DNA of 23,398 nucleotides. Source: DSOS01 sp035286585. GTDB taxonomy: Bacteria > Chloroflexota > Anaerolineae > Anaerolineales > UBA4823. Both the position numbers and the translations under genes were made by a program. The first letter of the stretch is position 1; every line of letters starts with the position of its first letter. A model generated the notes under the pieces. That model was not told where the DNA came from. It saw only the letters and a program-made list of their open reading frames with translations, and ran no database searches. This document shows positions 14,327 through 21,111 of the stretch, piece by piece. The stretch is taken from contig DATEDC010000100.1 in assembly GCA_035286585.1 (NCBI GenBank), forward strand, positions 1-23,398, given 5' to 3'.

Positions 14327-14956
14327 ATGCCAAAATCCATGCAATTAGGGCGCGATTTTTACCGCCGGAACACTCTGCAGGTAGCCCGCGAGCTTTTGGG
14401 CAAGCGCCTGGTGCGGGTGGATAACGGGCAGCGCCTGGCAGGAATCATCAGCGAGGTCGAGGCTTATCGCGGCGAAGAAGACCTGGCCTGCCACGCCAGG
14501 GCGGGGTTTACCCAGCGCACCAAAGTGATGTACGGACTCCCGGGTTATGCTTATGTCTATTTTACATACGGCATGCATTGGATGCTGAATTTCGTCACCG
14601 AAGCGGAGGGTTACCCGGCGGCGGTATTGATCCGGGCGATTACGCCCGTCGAAGGACTGGAAGCGATCGCCGCCCGGCGCGCTTTCGTGGCTCCCCAGAG
14701 ATTGACAGACGGGCCGGCAAAGCTCTGCCAGGCTTTAGGGATCGATGGGCGCCAAAATGGCATCGATAGCTGCTCCAGCGAAGCAGAAATCTTCGTGGAG
14801 GAGGATCAAATAATCGATCAAAGCGGCATAACTACCAGCCCCCGAGTGGGGTTAAACAGTGTGCCAGAGCCATGGAAGAGCTTGCCGTGGAGGTTTCGCT
14901 TGCAGCCGGCAGATCAAAAAAGCAGATTACAGTTCTTGAGTGGATATCCTGGATAG
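14327..14956 (+). CDS. mpg: DNA-3-methyladenine glycosylase (AAG/MPG family)
   Basis: This base-excision enzyme removes alkylated purines. The 209-residue protein matches the mammalian-type AAG fold: FYRRNTLQVARELLGK (11-26), IISEVEAYRGEED (40-52) with the catalytic Glu45, YGLPGYAYVYFTYGMHWMLN (69-88) for the nucleotide-flipping wall, PAAVLIRAITP, LTDGPAKLCQALGI, and SPRVGLN near the end. It is unrelated to the HhH-type AlkA. The ATG at 14327 has no Shine-Dalgarno and sits six bases after a -10-like box. fabI follows by 28 bases, then the bactofilin, so the three may form an operon. With mutY this gives the window two base-excision glycosylases. Confidence 0.93.
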   Translation: MPKSMQLGRDFYRRNTLQVARELLGKRLVRVDNGQRLAGIISEVEAYRGEEDLACHARAGFTQRTKVMYGLPGYAYVYFTYGMHWMLNFVTEAEGYPAAVLIRAITPVEGLEAIAARRAFVAPQRLTDGPAKLCQALGIDGRQNGIDSCSSEAEIFVEEDQIIDQSGITTSPRVGLNSVPEPWKSLPWRFRLQPADQKSRLQFLSGYPG

Positions 14957-14984
14957 ATACATCATTCACATAACGGAGGCAACA

Positions 14985-15767
14985 ATGGGTTTGCTGAAGG
15001 GAAAAACCGCCATCATTTTTGGCCTGGCTAACGAACGTTCCATTGCCTGGGGCATCACCAAGGCTTTTCACGAGCAAGGCGCCAGGCTGGGCATCAGTTA
15101 CGCCGGCGAAAATCTGGAAAGGCGGGTAAGACCGTTGGCGGAGCAGATCGGGTGCGGCTTTGTGGAAAAATGCGACGTGACATCGGATGAACAAATTGAC
15201 GCTGTGGCAGAAAAAGCCAGGCAGGTATTCGGAAGCGTGGATATCCTGGTGCATGCTATCGCGTTCGCCAACCGGGAGGATTTAAGCGGTCCGTACTACA
15301 ACACCAGCCGGGCAGGTTTTCACACGGCAATGGATATCAGCGTTTACTCGTTTACAGCGCTTGCCCGGGCTTTCCAACCCTTCATCCGACAGGGTGGCGC
15401 GCTGCTGACGCTCACATACTACGGCGCGCAGAAGGTTTCGCCGAACTACAACGTGATGGGGGTGGCAAAGGCAGCCCTGGAAGCCTCGGTTCGCTACCTG
15501 GCGTATGATTTTGGGGTGCAGGGCGTGCGGGTGAATGCAATTTCGGCGGGGCCGATCCGCACGTTATCTGCTGCGGGCGTATCCCACTTTAAAACTATGT
15601 ATCGCAAATTCGCCGAAGTTGCCCCCTTACATGAGAACGTTACGATTGAAGATGTTGGCGCTAGCGCGGTATTCCTGTGTTCTGACCTGGCGGCTAAAAC
15701 AACGGGCGAGGTCCTGTACGTCGATTCGGGTTACAATATCCTGGGAATCAGCGAACCGATAGAGTAA
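14985..15767 (+). CDS. fabI: Enoyl-[acyl-carrier-protein] reductase (NADH) FabI
   Basis: FabI makes the last reduction of each fatty acid elongation round. The 260-residue protein has the FabI form of the nucleotide loop (GLANERSIAWGI, 13-24), CDVTSDEQID, HAIAFANRED, and the active site with Tyr145/Tyr146 and Tyr155-x6-Lys162 in YNVMGVAK. The loop AISAGPIRTLSAAGV is the usual substrate-binding segment and triclosan-contact region. The start ATG 14985 is set by CGGAGG five bases upstream; an in-frame upstream ATG at 14940 overlaps mpg and is not used. Fatty acid synthesis is also served by acpS in this window, though not in the same operon. Confidence 0.96.
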   Translation: MGLLKGKTAIIFGLANERSIAWGITKAFHEQGARLGISYAGENLERRVRPLAEQIGCGFVEKCDVTSDEQIDAVAEKARQVFGSVDILVHAIAFANREDLSGPYYNTSRAGFHTAMDISVYSFTALARAFQPFIRQGGALLTLTYYGAQKVSPNYNVMGVAKAALEASVRYLAYDFGVQGVRVNAISAGPIRTLSAAGVSHFKTMYRKFAEVAPLHENVTIEDVGASAVFLCSDLAAKTTGEVLYVDSGYNILGISEPIE

Positions 15768-15777
15768 GGAGCGCTGC

Positions 15778-16233
15778 ATGTTCCGTAAACGCGAGGAAAC
15801 GGTACCCTTATCCAGCACCCAGGCGGCGCCGGAACGAGTCACCTCGGTGCTCGGTCCGGGGGTGGTATGGAAAGGCAACCTGAGCGGGAGCGGCGGCATT
15901 CGCATCGAGGGGGCGTTCGAGGGGGATATTGATCTGCGCGGCTTGCTGGTGGTGGGTGAGACCGGAAGAGTGACCTGCAACCAACTGCGGGCGAAAACGG
16001 TCATCGTTGCTGGCGCGGTGCGAGGCGATATCCTGGCGGAGAAGGTGGAGGTGCGCTCCAGTGGACGTGTGTGGGGGGACGTGGTCACCTCAGCTTTTGC
16101 AACCGAAGAAGGGGCTTTCCTGCGCGGCCAGATACGCATGGAGGAGCAGATCGATCTTGGCCAGGCGCCCCTCGCAGCGGAAGAGAGCGGTGTGGAACAG
16201 GCGGATCAGCCGACGACTCCAAAGACCGGCTAG
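15778..16233 (+). CDS. Bactofilin (polymer-forming cytoskeletal protein)
   Basis: A 151-residue bactofilin. These proteins form nucleotide-independent filaments and place cell-envelope enzymes. The core (about 20-125) is a right-handed beta-helix made of short repeats: VLGPGVVWKGNLSGSGGIRIEGAFEGDID, then further turns through VVGETGRVTCNQLRAKTVIVAGAVRGDILAEKV. The Gly-x-Ile-x-Gly pattern is typical. The ends are disordered and charged (residues 1-20 and 126-151), as in most family members. It starts 10 bases after fabI with AAGGAG upstream, so it is probably cotranscribed. No M23 peptidase, the frequent partner, is next to it. Confidence 0.9.
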   Translation: MFRKREETVPLSSTQAAPERVTSVLGPGVVWKGNLSGSGGIRIEGAFEGDIDLRGLLVVGETGRVTCNQLRAKTVIVAGAVRGDILAEKVEVRSSGRVWGDVVTSAFATEEGAFLRGQIRMEEQIDLGQAPLAAEESGVEQADQPTTPKTG

Positions 16234-16257
16234 CTGGCCGTTTGGCACGCTGCTCAA

Positions 16258-16313
16258 CTTCCATTTCTAAGCTTCCATTGCTAAGCTTCCATTGCTAAGC
16301 TTCCATTGCTCAG
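16258..16313. repeat. 14-bp tandem repeat, four full copies
   Basis: The unit CTTCCATTGCTAAG is repeated without gaps at 16258-16271 (one change), 16272-16285, 16286-16299 and 16300-16313 (one change). Partial units flank it (GCTCAA before, CTTTCAT after). The array lies between the convergent bactofilin and cytochrome genes, and its last copy contains the cytochrome stop codon. Because 14 is not a multiple of 3, unit gain or loss upstream of the stop would not preserve the frame. It may vary in copy number. Confidence 0.9.
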
Positions 16314-17560
16314 CTTTCATCGCCCTCGCCTTCTTCTTCGCGGCCGGTGGGATGGCAGCGCACGCAGTTATTGAAATCCCGGATGCCCTCCTCGCGGTGC
16401 TTGCGCTCAATATTTCCCTGATCGTGCTCGTGACAGCCGTAGCAAGTATAACTACTGACCGTGCCGGGATGGCAGGTGCGGCAACTGCTCTTGCCAGGCG
16501 CCCCGTGGTCGAGCGGGAATCTGTGCGCCTGCTCGAATTGAGCCGGTATCCAGGCTGTGACATCGTGGCAGCCCGCGCAATTCAGTCCGAACGCCCCCTG
16601 GTGGAAGCCTGGATCTAGGTGACAGGCGGCGCATTGTACAGGTAAGCCCAGAAATTGTCCGTTCAGGTGGCACTGAGAGCAGGGCACACCAGCATGGGCG
16701 CCGGTCAGCGGAAAAGCTGCCAGGGAGTGGTCGAAAGTGACGTTTTCCCAGCCCTCCGGGGTATGGCAGAGGGCGCAATCGCGGCCGAATTTGCCCGCAT
16801 GGGGGTCCTGGTAATTGTGGCAGAAGGCGCACTCCAGCCGGGTGGTTTTTAAGTCGGCGATTGCGCGCGCGCCTGCGTGGCAGGCCGCGCAACCGGTATT
16901 TGCGTGTTCTCCCAGAAGGGGAAACGAGGTTAGCTCATGTTCGAAGCGTGCTCCGTAAGTATCAAGGCCATCGTGACAGGCCAGGCAATCGCTGCTGAAG
17001 TCAGCAGCATGTGATTCGATGCGGGCTCTTTCGAGTTCCTGGTGACATTCCAGGCAGCGGGAGAGTTTGAATTTGGCAATCTCCGCCCCATGGCAATCGA
17101 CGCATAAGAAGGGGACACCATCCCGGGTTTGCTGATGGCTTTGGAGAGAGAATCCGGAAGCATCGTTGTGCGGGAAACGCTCCATTTGCACGACAGTTAG
17201 TGATACTTCAGCGCCGAGATGTTCCGTATGGCAGTATTTGCAGTGCAGGTTTTGGCTTTGGGCCAGCATGACCGCGTGGAAGCTTTCCACGGTCTGAAGC
17301 AGGTTAAGGTGGCATACCAGGCAGCGGTCGGTCATGGTATCCTGCTCCCAAAAGGCCGGGTGACAGGCTGCGCAGCGGCCACCGGTTTCTGCGTGGGTGA
17401 AAACGCCTCCCAGTGGCTGGTCTTTTTGGACTGCGCTCAGCTCACCCGGGCTGAACAACACACCTCCGCGGGCAAGCCCAACCCCGGTGATGATCAGCAA
17501 GGTCAACAGAGCAGTGATGATTCCAGTTCCGCTAAGACAACCGATTCGGGTCGGTCTCAT
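16310..17560 (-). CDS. Exported 15-heme c-type cytochrome
   Basis: The 416-residue protein has an N-terminal hydrophobic segment (about 13-30), an uncleaved anchor or signal, followed by fifteen CxxCH heme-attachment motifs. In order they are CAACH, CLVCH, CKYCH, CVDCH, CLECH, CLACH, CAACH, CAFCH, CALCH, CSQCH, CAACH, CAGCH, CRTCH, CYGCH and CVRCH. Many other His residues (for example FDHSLAAFPL, FEHELTSFPL, AHRFPLDH) can be sixth ligands, so bis-His low-potential hemes are likely. The repeated F-x-H-x-x-x-F-P-L units resemble class III/cytochrome c3-type modules. A wire between the membrane and an outer acceptor is the likely role. It is last in a four-gene operon. TGGAG stands three to four bases before the ATG. 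The C-terminus is very acidic. Confidence 0.93.
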   Translation of the reverse strand: MRPTRIGCLSGTGIITALLTLLIITGVGLARGGVLFSPGELSAVQKDQPLGGVFTHAETGGRCAACHPAFWEQDTMTDRCLVCHLNLLQTVESFHAVMLAQSQNLHCKYCHTEHLGAEVSLTVVQMERFPHNDASGFSLQSHQQTRDGVPFLCVDCHGAEIAKFKLSRCLECHQELERARIESHAADFSSDCLACHDGLDTYGARFEHELTSFPLLGEHANTGCAACHAGARAIADLKTTRLECAFCHNYQDPHAGKFGRDCALCHTPEGWENVTFDHSLAAFPLTGAHAGVPCSQCHLNGQFLGLPVQCAACHLDPGFHQGAFGLNCAGCHDVTAWIPAQFEQAHRFPLDHGAPGKSSCRTCHPGTVSSYTCYGCHEHDQGNIERKHREEGIRDFNNCVRCHPTGREEEGEGDES

Positions 17561-17622
17561 AGGCTCCAGCCGCTTCAGAGCTTCAGGCGGTCATTCAAGC
17601 TACCTGGAATAAACCGCTCGCC

Positions 17623-18450
17623 TTAGCGCAGCAGGGTGGCATAGTAGATCGCAGCGATGACGTGAACGAACGCGGCGGTAAACAACGCCATACCGATAGG
17701 GATGTGCACCGCATGCCAGAGAGCCAGCATGCGGCGCGCCATTGCCAGGGAGGCAACCTGGCGTTGCAAAGTGCGCTGTCTTTGCAGCAGGATGTTCAAC
17801 TGCTCGAGCCGGGTGCCAGCCTGGGGGTTCAGTTTTTTAAGCTCACGCCGCCAAACGAAGCGAGTACGCCATTCATCCAGCGAGCGGCCAAACAACAGGA
17901 GGAGCGGCTTATTGAAACGCGCTGGCTGGAAGTAAAAACGCCTGGCAAATGAGCGCACGCGCTCCTCTGGATGCTTTGACAGCCAGTCGCTCAGCTCTGT
18001 GTTGAGCGCTGCGATTTCAGCCTCCAGCGCGCTGGTCTCTACTTCGACGCCATCAACAGTCCGGGGCAGGGCAGTGTAGATGTATCGACCGATAAAGCCG
18101 CTCACGACGATCACTACGGTCAAGAGCATGACCACGCCGGCTAACCCATTGAATTTCCAGGAAGTGTGCAGCAGCGCCAGGTAAGGTCCAACCAATCCGG
18201 TAAATATATGGAATTCCAGCCAGGATGACATGCGCCCCCATCTGGCGCTGCGGCTGCGCTTGCGGAGAGAATAAAGGGTCTCCGTCATCAGCATCAGGAT
18301 AAAACCCAGGATGCCCAGCGAATGGCCGAAGAAATCCCTGGCGCGGGGGAAGCCTCCGTACCATAAAACCACAAACATATAGGCGGACGTGATGCCGAGC
18401 GCGGCGAATATGGCGTACCAGAATTCTCGGTTAGTGGAGCGTGCGCGCAT
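17623..18450 (-). CDS. Di-heme b-type membrane electron-transfer protein (putative)
   Basis: A 275-residue membrane protein with about five helices: near 14-31, 43-60, 80-98, 103-125 and 243-270. A soluble, charged, coiled-coil-like loop (about 130-240) separates helices four and five. His81 and His95 in one helix and His249 and His263 in another are each 14 residues apart, the spacing of bis-His ligands for two stacked b hemes in a helix bundle. His43 and His246 are further candidates. I know no named family for it; it resembles cytochrome b561/ferric-reductase-like bundles in general plan only. Its start overlaps the end of the FAD gene by 20 bases, so the two are translationally coupled. 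The likely job is to move electrons across the membrane to the 15-heme cytochrome encoded next. Confidence 0.75.
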   Translation of the reverse strand: MRARSTNREFWYAIFAALGITSAYMFVVLWYGGFPRARDFFGHSLGILGFILMLMTETLYSLRKRSRSARWGRMSSWLEFHIFTGLVGPYLALLHTSWKFNGLAGVVMLLTVVIVVSGFIGRYIYTALPRTVDGVEVETSALEAEIAALNTELSDWLSKHPEERVRSFARRFYFQPARFNKPLLLLFGRSLDEWRTRFVWRRELKKLNPQAGTRLEQLNILLQRQRTLQRQVASLAMARRMLALWHAVHIPIGMALFTAAFVHVIAAIYYATLLR

Positions 18451-19753
18451 CTGCTTCTCTGAGCTTAAGATAGTGATCGGTGATCAGACTTGCCAGCGGG
18501 GCGCCGGCTTGCAGCAACCTATCTCGAATGGCGCTGATATCTACCTTGTTGATGATCAGGTGGTGCAGCGCCTTGGAAAGCGATTGGTCTCCCATCACAA
18601 TTGCGCCCAGCAAGGTGCGCTGCCCCACCAGGATCCGTAATCGGTTAACATCAAAATCGGATTGCGCGGCGATCGCCTCAGGAAGCTGGCGCCAGGTTTC
18701 GCTGTCGCCGCGAGCGATGCCAACCAAATCGTGATCCACACCTTTCCCTACCGTGCCAATAATCATCGTGGTCAGATTTGCCAGGCGGGTGACATTGAAG
18801 GGGATGGGTTTGGAATAATGCGCCGAAACCCCCGCCATATTCTTGCCCGCGATTCTGCCCTGATCCCTGGCTGGCCCCCAGAGACTGTCGATCACCGATC
18901 TACCTGAAAACGGATCGTATACTTCGGCGACGTCTCCTGCGGCGAAAACATCCGAAGCGTTTGTACGCAACTGGTTATCGACCAGGATACCTCGATTTGT
19001 TTTCAGACCTGATGCTTGGGCAAGTTGGATACGCGGCCGGACGCCGATGGCGTAGGCGAGGATGCCGCACGCCAGGCGCTGACCATCCCTGGTCTGGATG
19101 CCGGCCACTTTGCCTCGATTGCCCAATATTTTTTCGATTTCCGTGTTGAAGTGAACCTGCACCCCTTCTTCTTGCAGCTTGTGCAGGACGATGCCGGACT
19201 CTACCTGGTCCAGCACATTACTCCAGTAGGTCTCGCCGCGCAATAAGAAATGCGTTCTCACTCCACGGGCGAGCAACCCTTCTACGATTTCCAGGGCAGT
19301 GATTCCGCCGCCGACAACAACCGCGCGACGCGCCTTGCGCGCCAGACGGATGATCTGGCGCGCATCTTCCAGATTGTCGAGCTTGACCACGCCGGCGAGG
19401 TCGTTCCCGGGGATATTCAAACTCAGCGCAGATGCGCCGACGGCAATCAAGAGGCGATCATAATTTAATGTTTCTCCGGTATTTAACCGTAGCCGATGTT
19501 CGAGCGGATCGATGCTCACTACTCTGGCTTGCAGATGGCGCAGGTTTAGATTCTTGAAATCGTTGCGGGACAAAGGGAACAAGTATTCCTCAGCCAACTC
19601 ACCGGTAAGGTAATATGCCAACCCCGGCCGCGAATAGTAATTGTGCACCTCATCGCCTATCAGAGTAATCTCTCCACTCCGATCTGTTTCGCGAAGCGCC
19701 TCGATGGCTGAGATGCCAGCAACCCCACTGCCAACGATCACGTAACGCTGCAT
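18431..19753 (-). CDS. FAD-dependent pyridine nucleotide-disulfide-type oxidoreductase
   Basis: The 440-residue protein has the two-fold layout of ferredoxin/rubredoxin reductases and the NirB N-terminal domain: FAD site GSGVAG (8-13), an NAD(P)H fold with VVVGGGITALE (146-156), and DVFAAGDVAE with Asp274 closing on FAD. The Tyr-Tyr-Ser-Arg-Pro-Gly-Leu stretch near residue 40 replaces the CxxxxC of true disulfide reductases, so electrons should go from NAD(P)H through FAD to a one-electron partner. The 2[4Fe-4S] ferredoxin encoded 25 bases upstream is the obvious candidate. The protein has no signal or membrane segment. Start ATG 19753 is right before the Rossmann strand; GGGTGAG lies about eight bases upstream. 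Confidence 0.9.
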   Translation of the reverse strand: MQRYVIVGSGVAGISAIEALRETDRSGEITLIGDEVHNYYSRPGLAYYLTGELAEEYLFPLSRNDFKNLNLRHLQARVVSIDPLEHRLRLNTGETLNYDRLLIAVGASALSLNIPGNDLAGVVKLDNLEDARQIIRLARKARRAVVVGGGITALEIVEGLLARGVRTHFLLRGETYWSNVLDQVESGIVLHKLQEEGVQVHFNTEIEKILGNRGKVAGIQTRDGQRLACGILAYAIGVRPRIQLAQASGLKTNRGILVDNQLRTNASDVFAAGDVAEVYDPFSGRSVIDSLWGPARDQGRIAGKNMAGVSAHYSKPIPFNVTRLANLTTMIIGTVGKGVDHDLVGIARGDSETWRQLPEAIAAQSDFDVNRLRILVGQRTLLGAIVMGDQSLSKALHHLIINKVDISAIRDRLLQAGAPLASLITDHYLKLREADARTLH

Positions 19754-19778
19754 ATCCAGCTCACCCTGATTTGAGCAC

Positions 19779-20036
19779 CTATTCTGCAAACAAATGGGTG
19801 CGCTCGAAAGAGAGCACACCACGCGGGCAGCGGGCAACACATTCGCCGCAGGTCAGGCAGTGGCTATCTTTGACCGGAATGCCTAACCAGGCATGTCTGC
19901 GCACATCGATGTTGATCGGGCAGTTATACGAACAGATGCCGCACTGCACGCAGCGTGAGGTCTCGGGAACGACAAAACCCTGGACCAAGGCAGTTCTGCG
20001 GACCGAATCCTGCCGGAAGAATTTTTTGATATTCAT
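19779..20036 (-). CDS. 2[4Fe-4S] ferredoxin
   Basis: An 85-residue soluble ferredoxin. Two full cluster motifs are present: Cys29-x2-Cys32-x2-Cys35-x3-Cys39-Pro and Cys60-x2-Cys63-x2-Cys66-x3-Cys70-Pro. They are separated by a 20-residue linker, longer than in clostridial ferredoxins and closer to subunit-type ferredoxins. A basic N-terminus (MNIKKFFRQDSVRR) may dock to a partner. It is the first gene of the electron-transfer operon, so it probably links the FAD protein and the b-type membrane protein. The ATG at 20036 lacks a clear Shine-Dalgarno; longer in-frame starts up to 20108 look non-coding and would overlap the promoter. Confidence 0.87.
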   Translation of the reverse strand: MNIKKFFRQDSVRRTALVQGFVVPETSRCVQCGICSYNCPINIDVRRHAWLGIPVKDSHCLTCGECVARCPRGVLSFERTHLFAE

Positions 20037-20079
20037 AGATTGAGAACTCTGGTTACCTGCCCCACCGACCTCTATGGCT

Positions 20080-20108
20080 ATTTTATATCCAAGTAGAAAT
20101 TGACACAA
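20080..20108 (-). promoter_or_regulatory. Candidate promoter of the ferredoxin/cytochrome operon
   Basis: On the minus strand TTGTGT (20108-20103) and TAAAAT (20085-20080) are separated by exactly 17 bases. The predicted start near 20073 gives a leader of about 37 bases. The -10 matches consensus at five of six positions, the -35 at three. Confidence 0.42.
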
Positions 20109-20278
20109 GTCGGTTCACGGCGATTCCCATTGAGCCGGAATGATCCTGGCAATGAGCAGATATTTCTATGATAATATTTGTCTACGTTAACAGTAGCGCA
20201 GTAGTTTTAGAGGGCCTCATATCTTCAGGTACGAAAAGTTGGGAAAAAGATATGCCTGGGCCGCATATCTTAATCAAG

Positions 20279-20331
20279 ACTTAACCAGGGTTATGTTAAA
20301 CTTTGGGACGTATTTACGTTAAATGTTAATA
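20279..20331. promoter_or_regulatory. Cluster of TTAAC/GTTAA boxes, possible operator
   Basis: On the minus strand TTAACA and TTAACG lie one base apart (complements of 20330-20318), and TTAACA followed by TAACCC lies 23 bases further on. OmpR/PhoB-type regulators, such as Bacillus PhoP, bind direct TTAACA-like repeats. The response regulator gene begins about 40 bases downstream, so autoregulation is conceivable. The exact spacing does not match the 11-base rule, so this is tentative. Confidence 0.35.
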
Positions 20332-20357
20332 AATCGCTATATCCAACAAGTAAGCGC

Positions 20358-20362
20358 GGAGG
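20358..20362 (+). promoter_or_regulatory. Shine-Dalgarno supporting a TTG start
   Basis: GGAGG within GCGGAGGTGG lies six bases before TTG 20369. The predicted protein begins MTRILLVDDEP, the standard receiver-domain N-terminus, so TTG is very likely the true start. Confidence 0.85.
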
Positions 20363-20368
20363 TGGATT

Positions 20369-21067
20369 TTGACCCGGATTTTGCTCGTTGACGACGAACC
20401 CTTAATTACAGACTCGCTCACATACAGCTTACGGCGGGAAGGATATGAAGTGAGGGCGGTTGGCGATGGAAGCGCTGCTTTGCAGGAAGTAGAAAAGTTC
20501 GAGCCGGATCTGATTGTCTTAGATATCATGCTGCCGGGCATGAGCGGTTTGGAAGTTTGTCGGAAAGTGCGCGCGACCAGCACGACTCCGGTCATCATGC
20601 TGACTGCCCGTGGCGAGGAGATAGACCGTGTGCTCGGCCTGGAGGTTGGGGCAGACGATTACCTGGCCAAGCCTTTCTCCTTCCGAGAGCTGCTGGCGCG
20701 CATCCGCTCGATCCTTCGCCGGGTGGAGCTGGATCGCCAGACCACACAATTTCAAGCCTCGACGGTGGGCAATTTAACCCTGGACCCAGTATCCAGGCGC
20801 GTATTCAAGAACGAGACCGAGGTGCAACTGTCCGCGCGTGAGTTCGATCTGCTGTCGAGTTTGATGAAAAACGCCGGGCGCGCTCTCAGCCGGGAGGAGC
20901 TGCTTGCAGAGGTATGGGGCGATGATTGGATTGGAGATCCACGCACTCTGGATGTGCACGTTCGCTGGCTGCGCTTGAAAGTTGAAGAAGACCCAGCCAG
21001 CCCGCGTTATATCCAGACAGTTCGGGGGCATGGCTATCGCTTTGCGGGTCCTGAGGAGCTGGCTTAG
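20369..21067 (+). CDS. OmpR/PhoB-family response regulator
   Basis: A 232-residue two-domain regulator. The receiver domain (1-115) has acidic pair Asp8/Asp9, phospho-acceptor Asp52 in IVLDIMLPG, Thr79 and Lys101. The C-terminal winged helix (about 133-228) carries EFDLLSSLMKNAGRALSREEL, the recognition region TLDVHVRWLRLKVEEDP and the wing YIQTVRGHGYRF. The partner kinase gene follows by 44 bases. The gene is divergent from the ferredoxin/FAD/cytochrome operon, so control of that operon is a fair hypothesis, as is autoregulation through the boxes just upstream. Start codon is TTG with a strong ribosome site. The signal sensed is unknown. Confidence 0.94.
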   Translation: MTRILLVDDEPLITDSLTYSLRREGYEVRAVGDGSAALQEVEKFEPDLIVLDIMLPGMSGLEVCRKVRATSTTPVIMLTARGEEIDRVLGLEVGADDYLAKPFSFRELLARIRSILRRVELDRQTTQFQASTVGNLTLDPVSRRVFKNETEVQLSAREFDLLSSLMKNAGRALSREELLAEVWGDDWIGDPRTLDVHVRWLRLKVEEDPASPRYIQTVRGHGYRFAGPEELA

Positions 21068-21111
21068 GTTTTTCATCACTCAGCTTGAAAGTTTATCGCG
21101 AATAGGATTTC

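Larger units (their letters stand above)
20037..20368. other. Divergent control region between electron-transfer operon and two-component genes
   Basis: About 330 AT-richer bases with no coding frame I can support. It should carry promoters for both sides. A minus-strand promoter candidate lies at 20080-20108. For the plus strand, TGGCAA (20147-20152) with GATAAT (20170-20175) at 17-base spacing and TTGGGA (20303-20308) with GTTAAT (20325-20330) at 16 are weak options. Repeated GTTAA boxes occur at 20186, 20295, 20318 and 20325. Confidence 0.55.

Noticed and set aside
13451..14348. Long frames opposite guaB (222 and 251 codons)
   Set aside because: They are complementary to a clearly coding guaB and show no domain; high GC keeps the antisense frames open.
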